Part shown: positions 1 through 9,827 of the stretch, piece by piece
Layout: every line of letters begins with the position of its first letter
How positions within the stretch are numbered: the first letter of the stretch is position 1
Assembly (NCBI GenBank): GCA_050084515.1
Contig: CM114272.1
Location: 22,568,001 to 22,632,000 of the forward strand
Length of the DNA stretch: 64,000 nucleotides
Reading direction: 5' to 3'
From: Blasia pusilla
Lineage: Eukaryota; Marchantiophyta; Marchantiopsida; Blasiales
The notes under the pieces: generated by a model
The model's input: only the letters and a program-made list of their open reading frames with translations
Told to the model about the DNA's origin: nothing
The model's database searches: none
Program-made: the position numbers and the translations under genes

Positions 1-1435
1 GGCTTTACTACGATAATAGAATTTGGCAATCCAGTTGGTTTTGTTTTTATTTTAGAGGCCCAAGACTTTTTGTGTGGAAGATTCGAATTTCTTTGGATTT
101 CGACATAAGATTGGATCACCTCGTTGCCAAATCCTAGACGAAAGCCCAAATTCAATAATCCACCTGATTATAAAAATAAACCTCCAAATTCCACCATGGA
201 AGATCATTTATTTATCCTTGATAGCATCTTTTTGGTGGAGTGAAGATTAGGGTAGTGAAAGGACTTTTCCTCATGGTCGGTGTGACCATATAAAATTGAC
301 TCAGTTCAAATTTCAAAACTTTTCGTAATCTTTTAAAGACTTTTAGGATTTGCTATTTTCAGTTTCTATATTTCAATATTGAGCATTGAGGATTCAAAAT
401 TTGGATTGTCATACATTACAAATATTAGAGATCTTTTTTCAAATGTTACCATGAAAGAGATAATTTTTTTGAATACGTGTATGTAAAGAGATCATTCTTT
501 AAAATTTGATAAAATATAAAAACGAGGAATGAAATCTATAAATTAATCGCATTTTGGTAGGATAGGAAAAAAGTTTGAATGGAATGAGAGAATCAAGATC
601 TATTTTTATATCCAATAATATTTTCCTCCATAAAATTATATATGTAGTCGTCTTCTTAGTTGAATGAGAATCACTTCCAATCATAACATGAATTGATTTT
701 CTCGATCCCATTCTAGAAAAAAATGAATAGAATTGGCCATGAGAAAAAATATAGACGAAAATATGTAAACTCCATTATTTTATAAAGTTGACATTGGGGC
801 TTATTAATTGTAAAGGTATGCATAGAATGAACACCTAATCTCAAATGCCTTCGTGATGATTGCTACATCTATCACATGTCACATAAATTCTTGAATCACC
901 TATCAAAGGGACATGTTTCTCCCTTTTAATCATTCATAATTTGTAAGAGTATGCTCATGGCATCTAATTTTGAGCGGAAGTAATAAAGAGGTAATCGAAA
1001 AGATAAGAAAATATTCAAGAATTCTATTTGATAGATATGACTCATCATCTTATTTGGAATAGGGTCAACACTTAGAAAATTATGCTCTTGTACATAATAT
1101 AGGTTTATTTATAATAGTTTTCTTTAAATTTATATTTTCCACCATTCGCATAAATGGGAAATTATGAATTATGAGAAAATAATACATGAACAAATCACTC
1201 TATGTATAACAAATCTTGAAGATACAAAATGACCTAGTCCACCTATGTGCACTCAATTGAGCAACAATAAACTTGAACATGGAAAAAACTTGACATACGT
1301 ACGAGAATACCCTATCATCTCTAGGGATAGGTCTTCCTCACAACACTCTATTCCTTGGATCACTTATGTCATATAACTGTGATTCCTTTAACATCTATGT
1401 CATGAATTTTAATTTACGCTTCTCCTCATACTATA
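1..1435. other. AT-rich intergenic stretch, nothing recognised
   Basis: This AT-rich sequence has only short open frames with no recognisable protein motif on either strand. No tRNA-like, satellite or terminal-repeat structure was seen. It borders the repeat-rich region that begins at about 1,440. Confidence 0.5.
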
Positions 1436-1439
1436 GGAT

Positions 1440-2325
1440 CCTAAACATTACACAAACATAAGGCAAGAGCATCATAGATCCGTCATCCCATAGAGTGAAA
1501 GAGGTGGCTCAACAAAGAGAGAATGATTGAGCTCTCTCACTTTGGGTATACCTTTTCTCATTCCCTCAAGCTCTTTATGTGATGACCTATGCACACAAGC
1601 CATCTACTCAACCCGAACTTATGATGGTGGGTCAAGGGTTACTTTTCAAAAATATAGCGTAAACTCTTCCCGAAATGGAGAACTTAACCAAAATGTTCAG
1701 TTCCTAAATTAGTCCAAAATAGGGGATAACCTGCACACTCAAATTATTCCACCTCTTAGTAGATCATCCTTAACCTCTCAAGATTGGCGTTTGACCTCCA
1801 TAAATACGCCGCGCGGATACTCTCTAGGAACACATAATTTTCACCATCAAGGTTGCACATAGACAAAAAATTTATTTGCAGACTTATGTCCGTCTCTAAG
1901 ACGGATATATTCGTGCGGGGCGCGGGAACCCACGGCCTGCACCCAAGCCCGTCCTGCCCGCAACGTTCACCCGTGCTTGGGCAACCCGCACACAATCTAA
2001 GAACATGTCACCCGTTTTGTAGCCCACATCGACTTGTCGTTAGCCTACATTGGCCCGTTATAGGCCCCTGTAGGGTGGGTTGCAAGCCCACAGTCCGCCC
2101 TTTGTAGGCTAGTGTGGGCTGCCTACAGGCCGATTCCTGCCCGCCTCCCTTAATCTAAGCTTGTATCCATTATCGCATTCCAAGTCCCCGTGGGCCACAG
2201 AGGTACCAAAAAAACCCGTTGGCCGTTGTCCAACATACCATTGGGCATGTCCATCCCATGGACAGACATGTCCATTTCCATGCAACCTTGGTCACCATCT
2301 ACTTACTTCTCCTAAAAACATGACA
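1440..2325 (-). mobile_element. Old LTR-like repeat copy (related to 13,540-14,573), split by a hAT-like element
   Basis: This stretch aligns by eye with 14,140-14,573. Shared blocks include AACAAAGAGAGAATGA, a run like TCAAGCTCT, a GGTCAAGGG block, and a terminal CCTAAAA block followed by TGACAC. Read on the minus strand both copies begin TGTCA (2,325 and 14,573), which fits the 5' end of an LTR. No coding capacity is seen. A 443-bp hAT-like element sits inside it at 1,848-2,290. The other LTR end was not located, so the lower boundary is approximate. Confidence 0.45.
1848..2290. mobile_element. hAT-like non-autonomous element (MITE), copy 1
   Basis: The element is bounded by a perfect 10-bp terminal inverted repeat, CAAGGTTGCA at 1,848-1,857 and its complement at 2,281-2,290. 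An 8-bp target-site duplication with one mismatch flanks it (TTCACCAT 1,840-1,847; GTCACCAT 2,291-2,298). Eight-bp duplications and CARRG-type ends are typical of the hAT superfamily. The interior is GC-rich, made of degenerate CCCGC motifs, and encodes no transposase, so mobility would need a helper. Near the left end there is an imperfect ATGTCCGTC/GACGGATAT stem that is also present in copy 2 at 6,327-7,064. Confidence 0.75.
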
Positions 2326-2339
2326 CATATTATTTGGAC

Positions 2340-3806
2340 GTAGGTAGAGTTCTATCGCGTCGACGACATAGAGAGTCAGCAGGATGTTCAAGTGTAACTT
2401 TGTCCCGGGATGTCACATGAGGTTGGCAACAGGTCTATTGTGTCAAGAATGTTGTTTACTACGATTTCCCTATTTTGGTTTTAGTTTGTCAGGTGACACG
2501 TTGACCGAGTCAACAGTCACCCGACAACCTGTGCACGTAGGTTACCATTGGGAGGGCTATTTGTGGGAGAAGAGCCTTTTGGCTCTTCCCAAGGGTATAA
2601 GAGTGAGGAAGATGACTTTCCCAAGCCATCTTTCTCATGTTGAGCCTTAGGAGCACCTCTCTTGCATAGACGTGTGTGGATGTGTAGGAGTTAGGGTGCT
2701 AGCGTCTGGATTCCCTCATAGCGGAGGGTGGATGTGGTTTGATATGCCGATGTAGATTCATGAGTGGAGTTTTAGGCCGGGTGAGCCATTTTTACTACTC
2801 AGATTTTACATGAGAAAGATGCAAAGGAGTAGGGAATTTTTTGGATGCAGGTAGGCAAGCAAGTTGCCTCGGTGGGGAGCTCTTGGAGACGGGGGTGTGG
2901 CGTTTGTTGGTCATTTTTACGTTCAAAAGGTTGTGCACGGAAAGTGCTCCTCATTTTTCTCAGATTTTTGTTGGTAGCGGACTAGGGTACAGTAGCAGCA
3001 GAGTGGTGGACAGGGTGCTGGGTGTAGCGCAGAGTGTAGCGTTGACGGAAGAACGGCGGATGTCGGGAAGGAGAGGGAAAGGAGCTTTTAGAACTATAGC
3101 CGCCGGGAGGGACGCAAGGTCATAGCCGCCTAGGTTAGGGTTAGGTCGCGTAGGCATACATATATCTAGACCCATAGGCGGATGAGGTAGGTAGCCGGAT
3201 AGAAGCGCACGGTGGCGGAAGGAGCCCTCAAAGGAGCCACAAACGGAGATAGCCGTAGTTCGGAAGGAAGTCAAGAGATATCTTGACTTGCGGGTGGCAG
3301 TAGGGCTGCATAGGGCAGCGGGCCACAGAGAGTTAATGAAGAAGGGGTGGAGGTCTCTTGGATGGAGTCACGTAGGGCTTGAGAGAGAAGGCTCCAAGGT
3401 AGGAGCATGGGTTGACGTGTGTGAGAAGGGCAGGGTCTTGCACAGGACTGCATGCCTAAGGAAGAGGAGATTGGGAGATGCGTCGGAGCGCGCTTGTGGA
3501 AGCCGTGAGGGCAACGTAGACCAGAGTTGAGATCGAGAGTAAAGATGTCGAGAGAGAGGACGGGGCCGCATAGGGCATCGTGCCCAAACAGGGGAGCAAG
3601 GGAGGTTGACGATAGGATTCAGAAGGAGAGAGGTAAGGGGCGGGGTAGAGTATGAGGAAGGGAGAGGATGAGGAAGCCTTTATGGATCCAAGATAGGAGG
3701 GAGGTTGAGGGTGGGAAGGAAGGAGGTAAGGGCCAGCCTTGCGGTCGCATAGGGATCTATGCCTTAACTGGCCATGCAAAGAGGCTGGCTAAGGGGGAGA
3801 GTAGGT
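2340..3806 (+). mobile_element. Gypsy LTR/leader copy A
   Basis: This copy aligns by eye with copy B (3,807 on) and with the minus strand of 55,714-54,480. Shared landmarks in order are GTGTAACTTTGTCCC, three small palindromes, a GGCTCTTCCC block, a TATA box (TATAAGAG at 2,596-2,603), an AAGCCATCTTTCTCATGT block, AGGGTGCTAGCGTC and GGAGTTTTAGGCCGG. After about 3,000 it is GC-rich and contains repeats of a GCATAGGGC motif. It lies immediately before copy B in the same orientation. Its 5' edge is uncertain. A short open frame here starts like a histone tail, but that is chance. Confidence 0.6.
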
Positions 3807-5420
3807 TGTCACATCTGAGTAGCCGATAGGCCGAGATCTATCGTAGATAGGGCGTAGGAGCCAGCGGACTATCCTGAGTGTAACTTTGTCCCACGGTGTC
3901 GGATGAGGTTGAGGATAGGTCCATTGTGTAAGGAACGTCGTTTCTGAAAACTTTCATGTTGAGGTCTTTTACAGCCGGGTGACTTGTTGACCAGGTCACC
4001 CGCCCCTGGTAACCTGTGCGCGCAGGTTACCAAGGGGAGGGCTATTTTTAGGGGAAGAGCCTTTTGGCTCTTCCCAACCCTATATAAGAGAGGAAGATGG
4101 CTTTCCTAAGCCATCTTTCTCATGTGGGGCCGTTGGAGCACCTCCCTTGTATGTGTGTGAGATAGGACTAGGGTGCTAGCGTCCGGATTCCTTGATAGCA
4201 CAAGGTGGACGAGGCTCGATATGCCAATGTAGATTGAGGAGTGGAGTTTTAGGCCGGATGTGCCGTTTTTACTACTCTTTATTTTTAAATGAGAAAGATG
4301 TTAGGGGGCTGGTGGGAATTCGTTGTTTGCAGGTAGGCAAGCGAGTTGCTTTGGTCGGGAGCCCCAGGAGACACGTGTGTTGCGTGTGTTTGTCATTTTT
4401 CTGTTTGGAAGTTTGTGGGCGGAAGCGCTGTCCGTTTTTCTCAGATTTTGCTGGTGCGGATTGACGCGGGGCAACAGCCGAGTGTAGTGTGCAGTGGAGC
4501 GTCGGGTATACGCGAGTGAGGGTGTCGAGAGAGAGAAGAAAAGAGAGTTAGGGCTTGCAGCCGCCGGGGGCGCTGATGGGCGTTTAGGTCCGCGGGCGCG
4601 GACGGGCGGCGACGGCGCGGCCCCCTCCCCCCCCCCAAGGGGCCGCATAGGGCCGCGGGCCAAGTTCCCCCCTCCAACCTGGTAGGAGTGGATGTGGTGG
4701 AGTTTTAGCGGCGAACGTGGTAGGACGGACGAGGTCGGTCCGGCGAACGCGGTTGCGCATGGGCAACCTGGTGGCAGGGAGGATGTCGACGTGGTGAGTG
4801 ACCGACATAGTTGGACAGCGGGCGTGACATGATGTTTTTGGGGCGCGACAGGAGGTTGCGAGAGTTGACGATGGAGGGGCAGTGCGCATGATGCCGACGG
4901 GTTGTCCGCATTTGTTGACGGGAGGATCGACGTGTTGGTCGAGGAGAGTGTTGTGTTGCGGAGATTGTCATATCATATGGAGGAGTGCATGTTGACGGTA
5001 TAGCAGGTTGGAGGGCGTGATCAAGTTACCCATTCGAGTTCCTTTTCCCGCACTTGTCGTGTGTGATTGAGAGTGCTGGGTATCGGGTAGTAGCTGGTGC
5101 TAGATGGGTGCAGTGATGGTGATGAGTGTAGATTCTTTTCATGTGTAGCATGTTGGTGGATATACGGCGGTTTCCGAGTAGGGGTCGCGTGTATGAGCCG
5201 AGAGAGTGTCGCTAGGTTAGGTGAGTCAGTTGGGAGGCTCATGGTGAGCCCAAGTTGAGCTTGCGTGAGGCCGGGTATATCATCACGGGATTGATGTTAG
5301 CATAGGTGAGCTAGTGAGGCGTGTGGGAGAATCTAGGTAAGTCTGAGGACTTGAGCGGGTGAGACAGGGTTTGTCATCACGGCATTCTTCCAGGGTTCGG
5401 AAGAACGGGCTAGAGCGAGC
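3807..5420 (+). mobile_element. Gypsy LTR/leader copy B
   Basis: The copy starts TGTCACATCTGAG at 3,807, matching the minus-strand start of copy C at 55,714. It contains the TATA box TATATAAG (4,081-4,088), a C-rich run near 4,620 and the leader block that also precedes gag in copy C (GTGGATATACGGCGG near 5,157). It ends in TTCTTCC...GGAAGAAC near 5,390-5,409. In copy C that block runs straight into gag. Here it abuts a reverse transcriptase/RNase H region pointing the opposite way, so the sequence is rearranged or nested. Confidence 0.6.
4008..4088 (+). promoter_or_regulatory. LTR promoter: stem-loops followed by TATA box
   Basis: The palindrome GGTAACCTG/CAGGTTACC (4,008-4,016 with 4,023-4,031) is followed by the hairpin GGGAAGAGCC-TTTT-GGCTCTTCCC (4,052-4,075) and then TATATAAG (4,081-4,088). 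Copy A keeps the arrangement (AAGAGCC/GGCTCTT at 2,570-2,587, TATA at 2,596). Copy C keeps the first palindrome and the TATA box, but its second hairpin is broken by about 20 bp of AT-rich insertion. The position before TATA suggests a U3 promoter (inference). Confidence 0.55.
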
Positions 5421-7200
5421 ACCATGAACTCTCTACCATCATCGTCATGTTGGATGAGCACCACTCCAAGCCCCAACATGCTCCAATTAGTATGCAACTG
5501 GAACGGACGCCCCCTGATCGATCTCCTCAATATGGGTACGGACGTCAATCCATCCTTGAGCAGCTGAAATGCTCTCTCTTGCTTATCCCCCCAGTGCCAC
5601 TCCTGATCCACCTTTGTCAGCAAGGTTAGCGGCTTCGCAATCGAACTTAAATCCTTGACGTATCGTCAATAGAAGTTCGCCAATCCCATGAATGCATGAA
5701 CTTGACTCACATTTATAGGTTGTGGAATGCGTGAAATAGCCTCTACCTTTTTCTGCTGCACACCAAGGCCCCTTGGGTATATCGTATCACCCAAGTACTA
5801 GAAGAACGCACTTGCCTAGATGTAGCTTCAACCCATGTAATTGCAATCATCAAAATACCTCCTCTAGATATCGCTCATGCTCCTCAACCGTGGTGCTAAA
5901 GACTACGATGTCATCAATATAACACCTAGCAAAATCAAGACCTGCCAAGATCCTATCCATGACCCTTTGAAACTCAATTGGGACGTTCCTTAACCCAAAT
6001 GGTACAAACAATCCTTCCCGTGAGGATCGATACCCCAAAATGTCATCTTCTGCCTATCCTCCAATCTGATAGGCAGTTGATGGTATCTGACTCAAAGATC
6101 TAGCAAACTAAAGACCTTTGCATGTCCAATAATATCAAAGATCTCCTCACAGGTGGGCATGGCATACCTATCGGACTTCGTCTGCCGATTGATAGGTCGG
6201 TAATCTCCACACATCCGCCTATCCGTCCAATTGCCATGCACTTGCTTCTTAGCAGGCATGACAGTGGCAGATGCATACTCTCCATACGACATCTCCACTA
6301 ATCCTGCTCCAACGAAGTCCTGGCTTCAAGGTTGCACATGGACAAAGTCTGTGTCCGCGGACTTATGTCCGTCCTATGGACGGACATGTCAGTGCGGGAC
6401 CGGGTATCCAGGCGCAGAGCCCGCATCCGAGCCCGCCTGCAGCCCGCATCTATTGCCTCGCCCGCAGCCCGGCCAAGGGTAGGCTCTGTGTGGGCCCTGG
6501 GTGTGGGCTAAAGGCCCGCCCTAAGCCCGCATGCGCGCTTAAGGCCTGCAAAATTTTGATCCAACAGACCAAACTTTAGTCCACAGGACCAAAATTTTGA
6601 GGGCCTTAAGCCCATGCCTGCCCGCTTGGAACCCTCACTTGCTCGTGCTCTCCCCGTGTCTGCCCATTTGGAGCCCACACCTGCCCGCACGTCCAGAGCC
6701 CGCGCCTGCCGACCCTAGCCTGCACTTGCCCACCGAAAGCCCGCCCTAGTCCACGCCCAATCAGCCCTAAGCCCGCATGTGCCTGCCCGCAGCTTGCACC
6801 TGCCCGCCTAGAGCCCGCGCCTGTCCGCTTGGAGCCCGTGCCCGATCAACCAAGAGCCCGCGCCTTCCCGCCTGAGCCCGCACCTGCCCGTCTCAAGCCA
6901 ACATGTGCCCGCTCGGAGCCCGCACTTGCCCGCTTGGAGCCCGCCTTGCCCGCCATGCAACGAGTGCGGGCTTTGTGAGCCCGGGTCTACTTGGCGGGCT
7001 TGGGCCAGGCTTGGATGCAGGCTTGAGTGCGGTTTGGGCATGTCCGAGGACATGAATAGACTTGCATGGCTCCTACTTTGAATCAGAGCCCTCTCTATAT
7101 CACTATACCTGTAGGGTCGTCGGAAGATCGGCGTGTCACTTGACAACTCAATGCGGATTCCTGGACCCTTCAGTGTACCCAAATCATGCATACTAAATGC
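5421..7200 (-). pseudogene. Gypsy reverse transcriptase and partial RNase H relic
   Basis: The N-terminal RT segment with PIFRRPYRYSDIE lies at 7,191-7,073. After the inserted element the frame resumes with EMSYGEYASATVMPAKK, DYRPINRQT and a downstream YAMP block (6,326-6,092). The catalytic YIDD box in CYIDDIVVFS is at about 5,921-5,895. RNase H-like sequence (WGDKQERAFQLLKDGLTS) starts at about 5,600 and is cut off near 5,420. Several stops and shifts separate these blocks. Removing the inserted element and one copy of its target duplication would rejoin the RT codons in frame, so the insertion came after the gypsy copy arrived. Confidence 0.8.
6327..7064. mobile_element. hAT-like non-autonomous element, copy 2, inserted in RT
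   Basis: The left end CAAGGTTGCACATGG matches copy 1 at 1,848. The right end is diverged, with only CAAG still recognisable on the complement at 7,064. The flanking 8-mers are CCTGGCTT (6,319-6,326) and CATGGCTC (7,065-7,072), each one change from CCTGGCTC, which fits the disrupted RT codons. The interior is a GC-rich array of roughly 21-bp degenerate units built on GAGCCCGCACCTGCCCGC. Near the left end ATGTCCGTC/GACGGACAT forms a hairpin. No transposase is encoded. Confidence 0.7.
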
Positions 7201-7517
7201 AAAATAACTCCTATAACTCCTAAGGAACTGATGTATCTAGCGCTGCTCTCCTCCTGTCAACTTAGGGCCCATATTTGGATCCCAAGTCTCCATCGTAGGA
7301 CTCTCCGGCGCGGGTGTCGATGGTTGTTATGGTGCAACCCTGTTTCAAACAACAGAACTCGACTGCTCTTGTGCAGCCAAATGTGAATCGCATCTCCTCC
7401 ACGTGCAGTACCCGAAACCACGCTTGATGCTGTGGCTATCATCTCCCTGCATACCTTCAACACATCCCAAGAAGTCCAAGGGTGTCTCTCTCGATCACCC
7501 TTGGTGTGTCGATCTCC

Positions 7518-8651
7518 TTAGGTCTTGCCCCCAGCCATTGCCTCAACCGTCTTGGTAGGCATGGGGCTCACCAACGCAACAGTTGTAATCTGTTGTAACC
7601 TCAAATGACGTTGCTCAACTACTCCTAAGCTGAAAATCCATGTCAAGCAGTTTAGGTCCATCGCCAAACCCAAGACATGACGTCGTGATGCTTGTGATAG
7701 TGACGGTACTACTGTCACTCCTATGGGGAATCCCATAGCTCGGTCTCGCTCATTGGTGTTGGGCTCCACCAATCGCTATACCTGGTCATCCCAAACCAAG
7801 CCACGCCCGTCCTCCTTGAATTCATGGGAAGCGGGAAAACTCACCAATGTGGGAAAGGCTGCTCGCGGCATGCCAATCTTGTTGATCACAATCAACGGCG
7901 GTCGATCATTGTGCCTCACTGCCTGTGATCAACGACCTGGATCTAGAATAGAATCCACCAACAAATCAGAGGGGCGCTCCACTCTCGTATATGCCCTCCT
8001 CAAAACCTCATGTGGCACCAAGTTGGTCCACCAAAGACGCGGGCGATGTGCTCGTGAACCTACACTTGATGCATCCAACAACATTGTCGGGCCGATCCAT
8101 GCGTGCATCTTATATACACTCGTCACCACACGAGACCTCCAATCGCCCAAAATTGACACATTCTCCAAAATGTATGCTAGAGAAGGAGATTGATGCTCTT
8201 ATAAATGTTGCAAGATCCGCATCATCTCCCAAAACAACCTGGACCGAGAGTCAAAAATATCCCTCGGTGGGGAACTCTGGTATCCTTGGATAACGAACGC
8301 AAACAACAAGTCAAGAAATCGGAGGCATAAGTGTTCCACATGGTGAAGTGAAGCGCGCCTTGCAACATCATCAATCTCCACATACAGGTACTGCTGCACG
8401 AGTACTCTAGCCTGCAAAACAATAGCTAAACTAGTGCTAATCCTGCCATAGAGATCTAGCATGCGAATACCCTCCTCTAGAATGCACCATACAATCGGGG
8501 TGGTGTCCAAAGGGGTCATAGTTGCACTCCTAGCTACCTCCGGTTCCTCTGACCCATCATGCTCTCTTGCAAACGTCTTGCTCCACGCGGTCTGCACATG
8601 CTCAGCGTCTAAGCACCGAAGCTCCTTAATCGAGCCCCAAAGTGGCACCAC
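7518..8651 (-). pseudogene. DNMT3/DRM-like cytosine-5 DNA methyltransferase domain of gypsy copy 1 (inactivated)
   Basis: One minus-strand frame (378 codons, three in-frame stops at 8,201-8,199, 7,931-7,929 and 7,778-7,776) covers a C5 methyltransferase fold. Motif I reads MLDLYGRIS (8,462-8,436), followed by YLYVEIDD (about 8,390-8,367) as the S-adenosylmethionine acidic site. DSRSRLFWEMMRIL (about 8,252-8,210) aligns with the DNMT3 block after the catalytic loop. The motif IV partner ENV is at 8,165-8,157 and AHRPRLWW (8,051-8,028) matches the AHRARYFW block of DNMT3. MGFPIGVT plus SRRHVLGLAMD (7,736-7,656) matches motif X. The residues between DIF (8,253) and DSRSR, where the catalytic Pro-Cys should lie, are missing, roughly 40 amino acids. 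Upstream the protease is in another frame, with a shift near 8,640. Confidence 0.75.
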
Positions 8652-9827
8652 GGAATGATGCGGCTACCATGACACTCCTCTCCATAGAAATGTCAAGAAT
8701 AGGAGTGTCCTCTGCATGGATATATCCCTCAATCAAATCATTAGGCCAAGTGATGGCGTTGCTAAATGGTACTAAGGTCGCCATCTCTCTTGGCCATCGC
8801 TCGATCACTCCACCCGTGAATCGAATGGATAATGAACAAAGTCGTCCATCATCGGGCTGCCATCCTGGTCTATAGGATGCAGACTTCTCCCAATAATCCA
8901 GGGAAAATCCCATCGGGTACAACACTGCTCCACCAACCAAGACGTCGTAGGACTCTCCATCGGCCACTATCGCCTTGGCTCGCACCACCAACTCATATGT
9001 AGGATGTTCCGGGCGAATCCTCACCACGACCTCCTATCGGGTCGTGGTGAGGATATACTATGTGGTACTCGCTCCAACCAAGGATGTCTATATCCTGAAT
9101 GGACAACGCTCCACATCGGCCCTCGTCAGCCCAAACCTCTGAATGCCGCTTTCCCCAACATCAAGGGTTGCGCTCCTGAATCCAACAAGACGCGTTGCAA
9201 ACTAAAAGCTCTATCTCTTGGACTCACCAGCACGAAGACCTCTCCCCGATTATCCAGCAACGCAATACCAGGAGAAGCCATGGCAAGCACTATCGCGGGT
9301 CTAGCGGGCATCTCCGCCATCCTAGCAGTCGCAGCCTTCCATGAATCTGATGTGAACGGCCCGACCATCGGCTCCAAGGGCAGGTCCATCATCTCCTTTT
9401 CAATCACCTTTGAACGTGATGTAGGAACTCCAACTCCACGCTCACATAGCGTAGCGGCCAGACAAAAAACCTCGGCGGACATACCTCCCAACGTCATAAC
9501 ATCGGAAGCAAAAAATAAAGAAGCGCGGTACACAACAGTGGCCATCCCCAACAACATGCTCGATACATGCTCCTCATGAGCACCAGAAATAGGAATCATT
9601 GCACTCGCTTCTCCCATCACCCTCCGTGCCTGCACACCAAAAACATCACCAACTCTCCGGGAACTTGGATCAGGACCCATCGATGGGGTCCTCATCGCCT
9701 CGATAACGTGAAAGATTGAGGAAGCCTTGTCTGTTTCCTGGCTTCCCCTCACTGTGGATCCAACTCTGCGGCTCCTCCACGCGTAACAACTGCGGCGGCC
9801 TCCATGTGGGCAACCCCGCGCATCCAA
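8626..9827 (-). pseudogene. Gypsy retroviral-type aspartic protease region, copy 1
   Basis: The core VLLDSGAQPLM is at about 9,191-9,159, carrying the DSG catalytic triad form of retroelement proteases. It is preceded by a helical spacer (ATLCERGVGVPTSRSKVIEK region) also seen in copies 2 and 3. It is followed after frameshifts by the ESYDVLVGGAVLYPMGF segment (about 8,960-8,900), which has close counterparts ESYDVLVGSIVLYPLGF in copy 2 and a similar segment in copy 3. A 15-bp perfect inverted repeat at 9,017-9,054 sits in the broken joint between these segments. Confidence 0.7.
9017..9054. repeat. Perfect 15-bp inverted repeat within protease relic
   Basis: Arms 9,017-9,031 (ATCCTCACCACGACC) and 9,040-9,054 are exact reverse complements with an 8-nt loop. 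It lies in the degraded joint between two protease blocks, so it probably arose by a local inverted duplication during decay. Confidence 0.7.

Noticed and set aside
2841-3125. Open frame containing MSGRRGKGAFR, resembling a histone H2A/H4 start
   Set aside because: The similarity stops after about seven residues, no histone fold follows, and the region is LTR sequence shared with copies B and C.
6400-7050. GC-rich block considered as a CpG island or rRNA fragment
   Set aside because: It is bounded by transposon ends and target duplication, and consists of short degenerate units, not rRNA.
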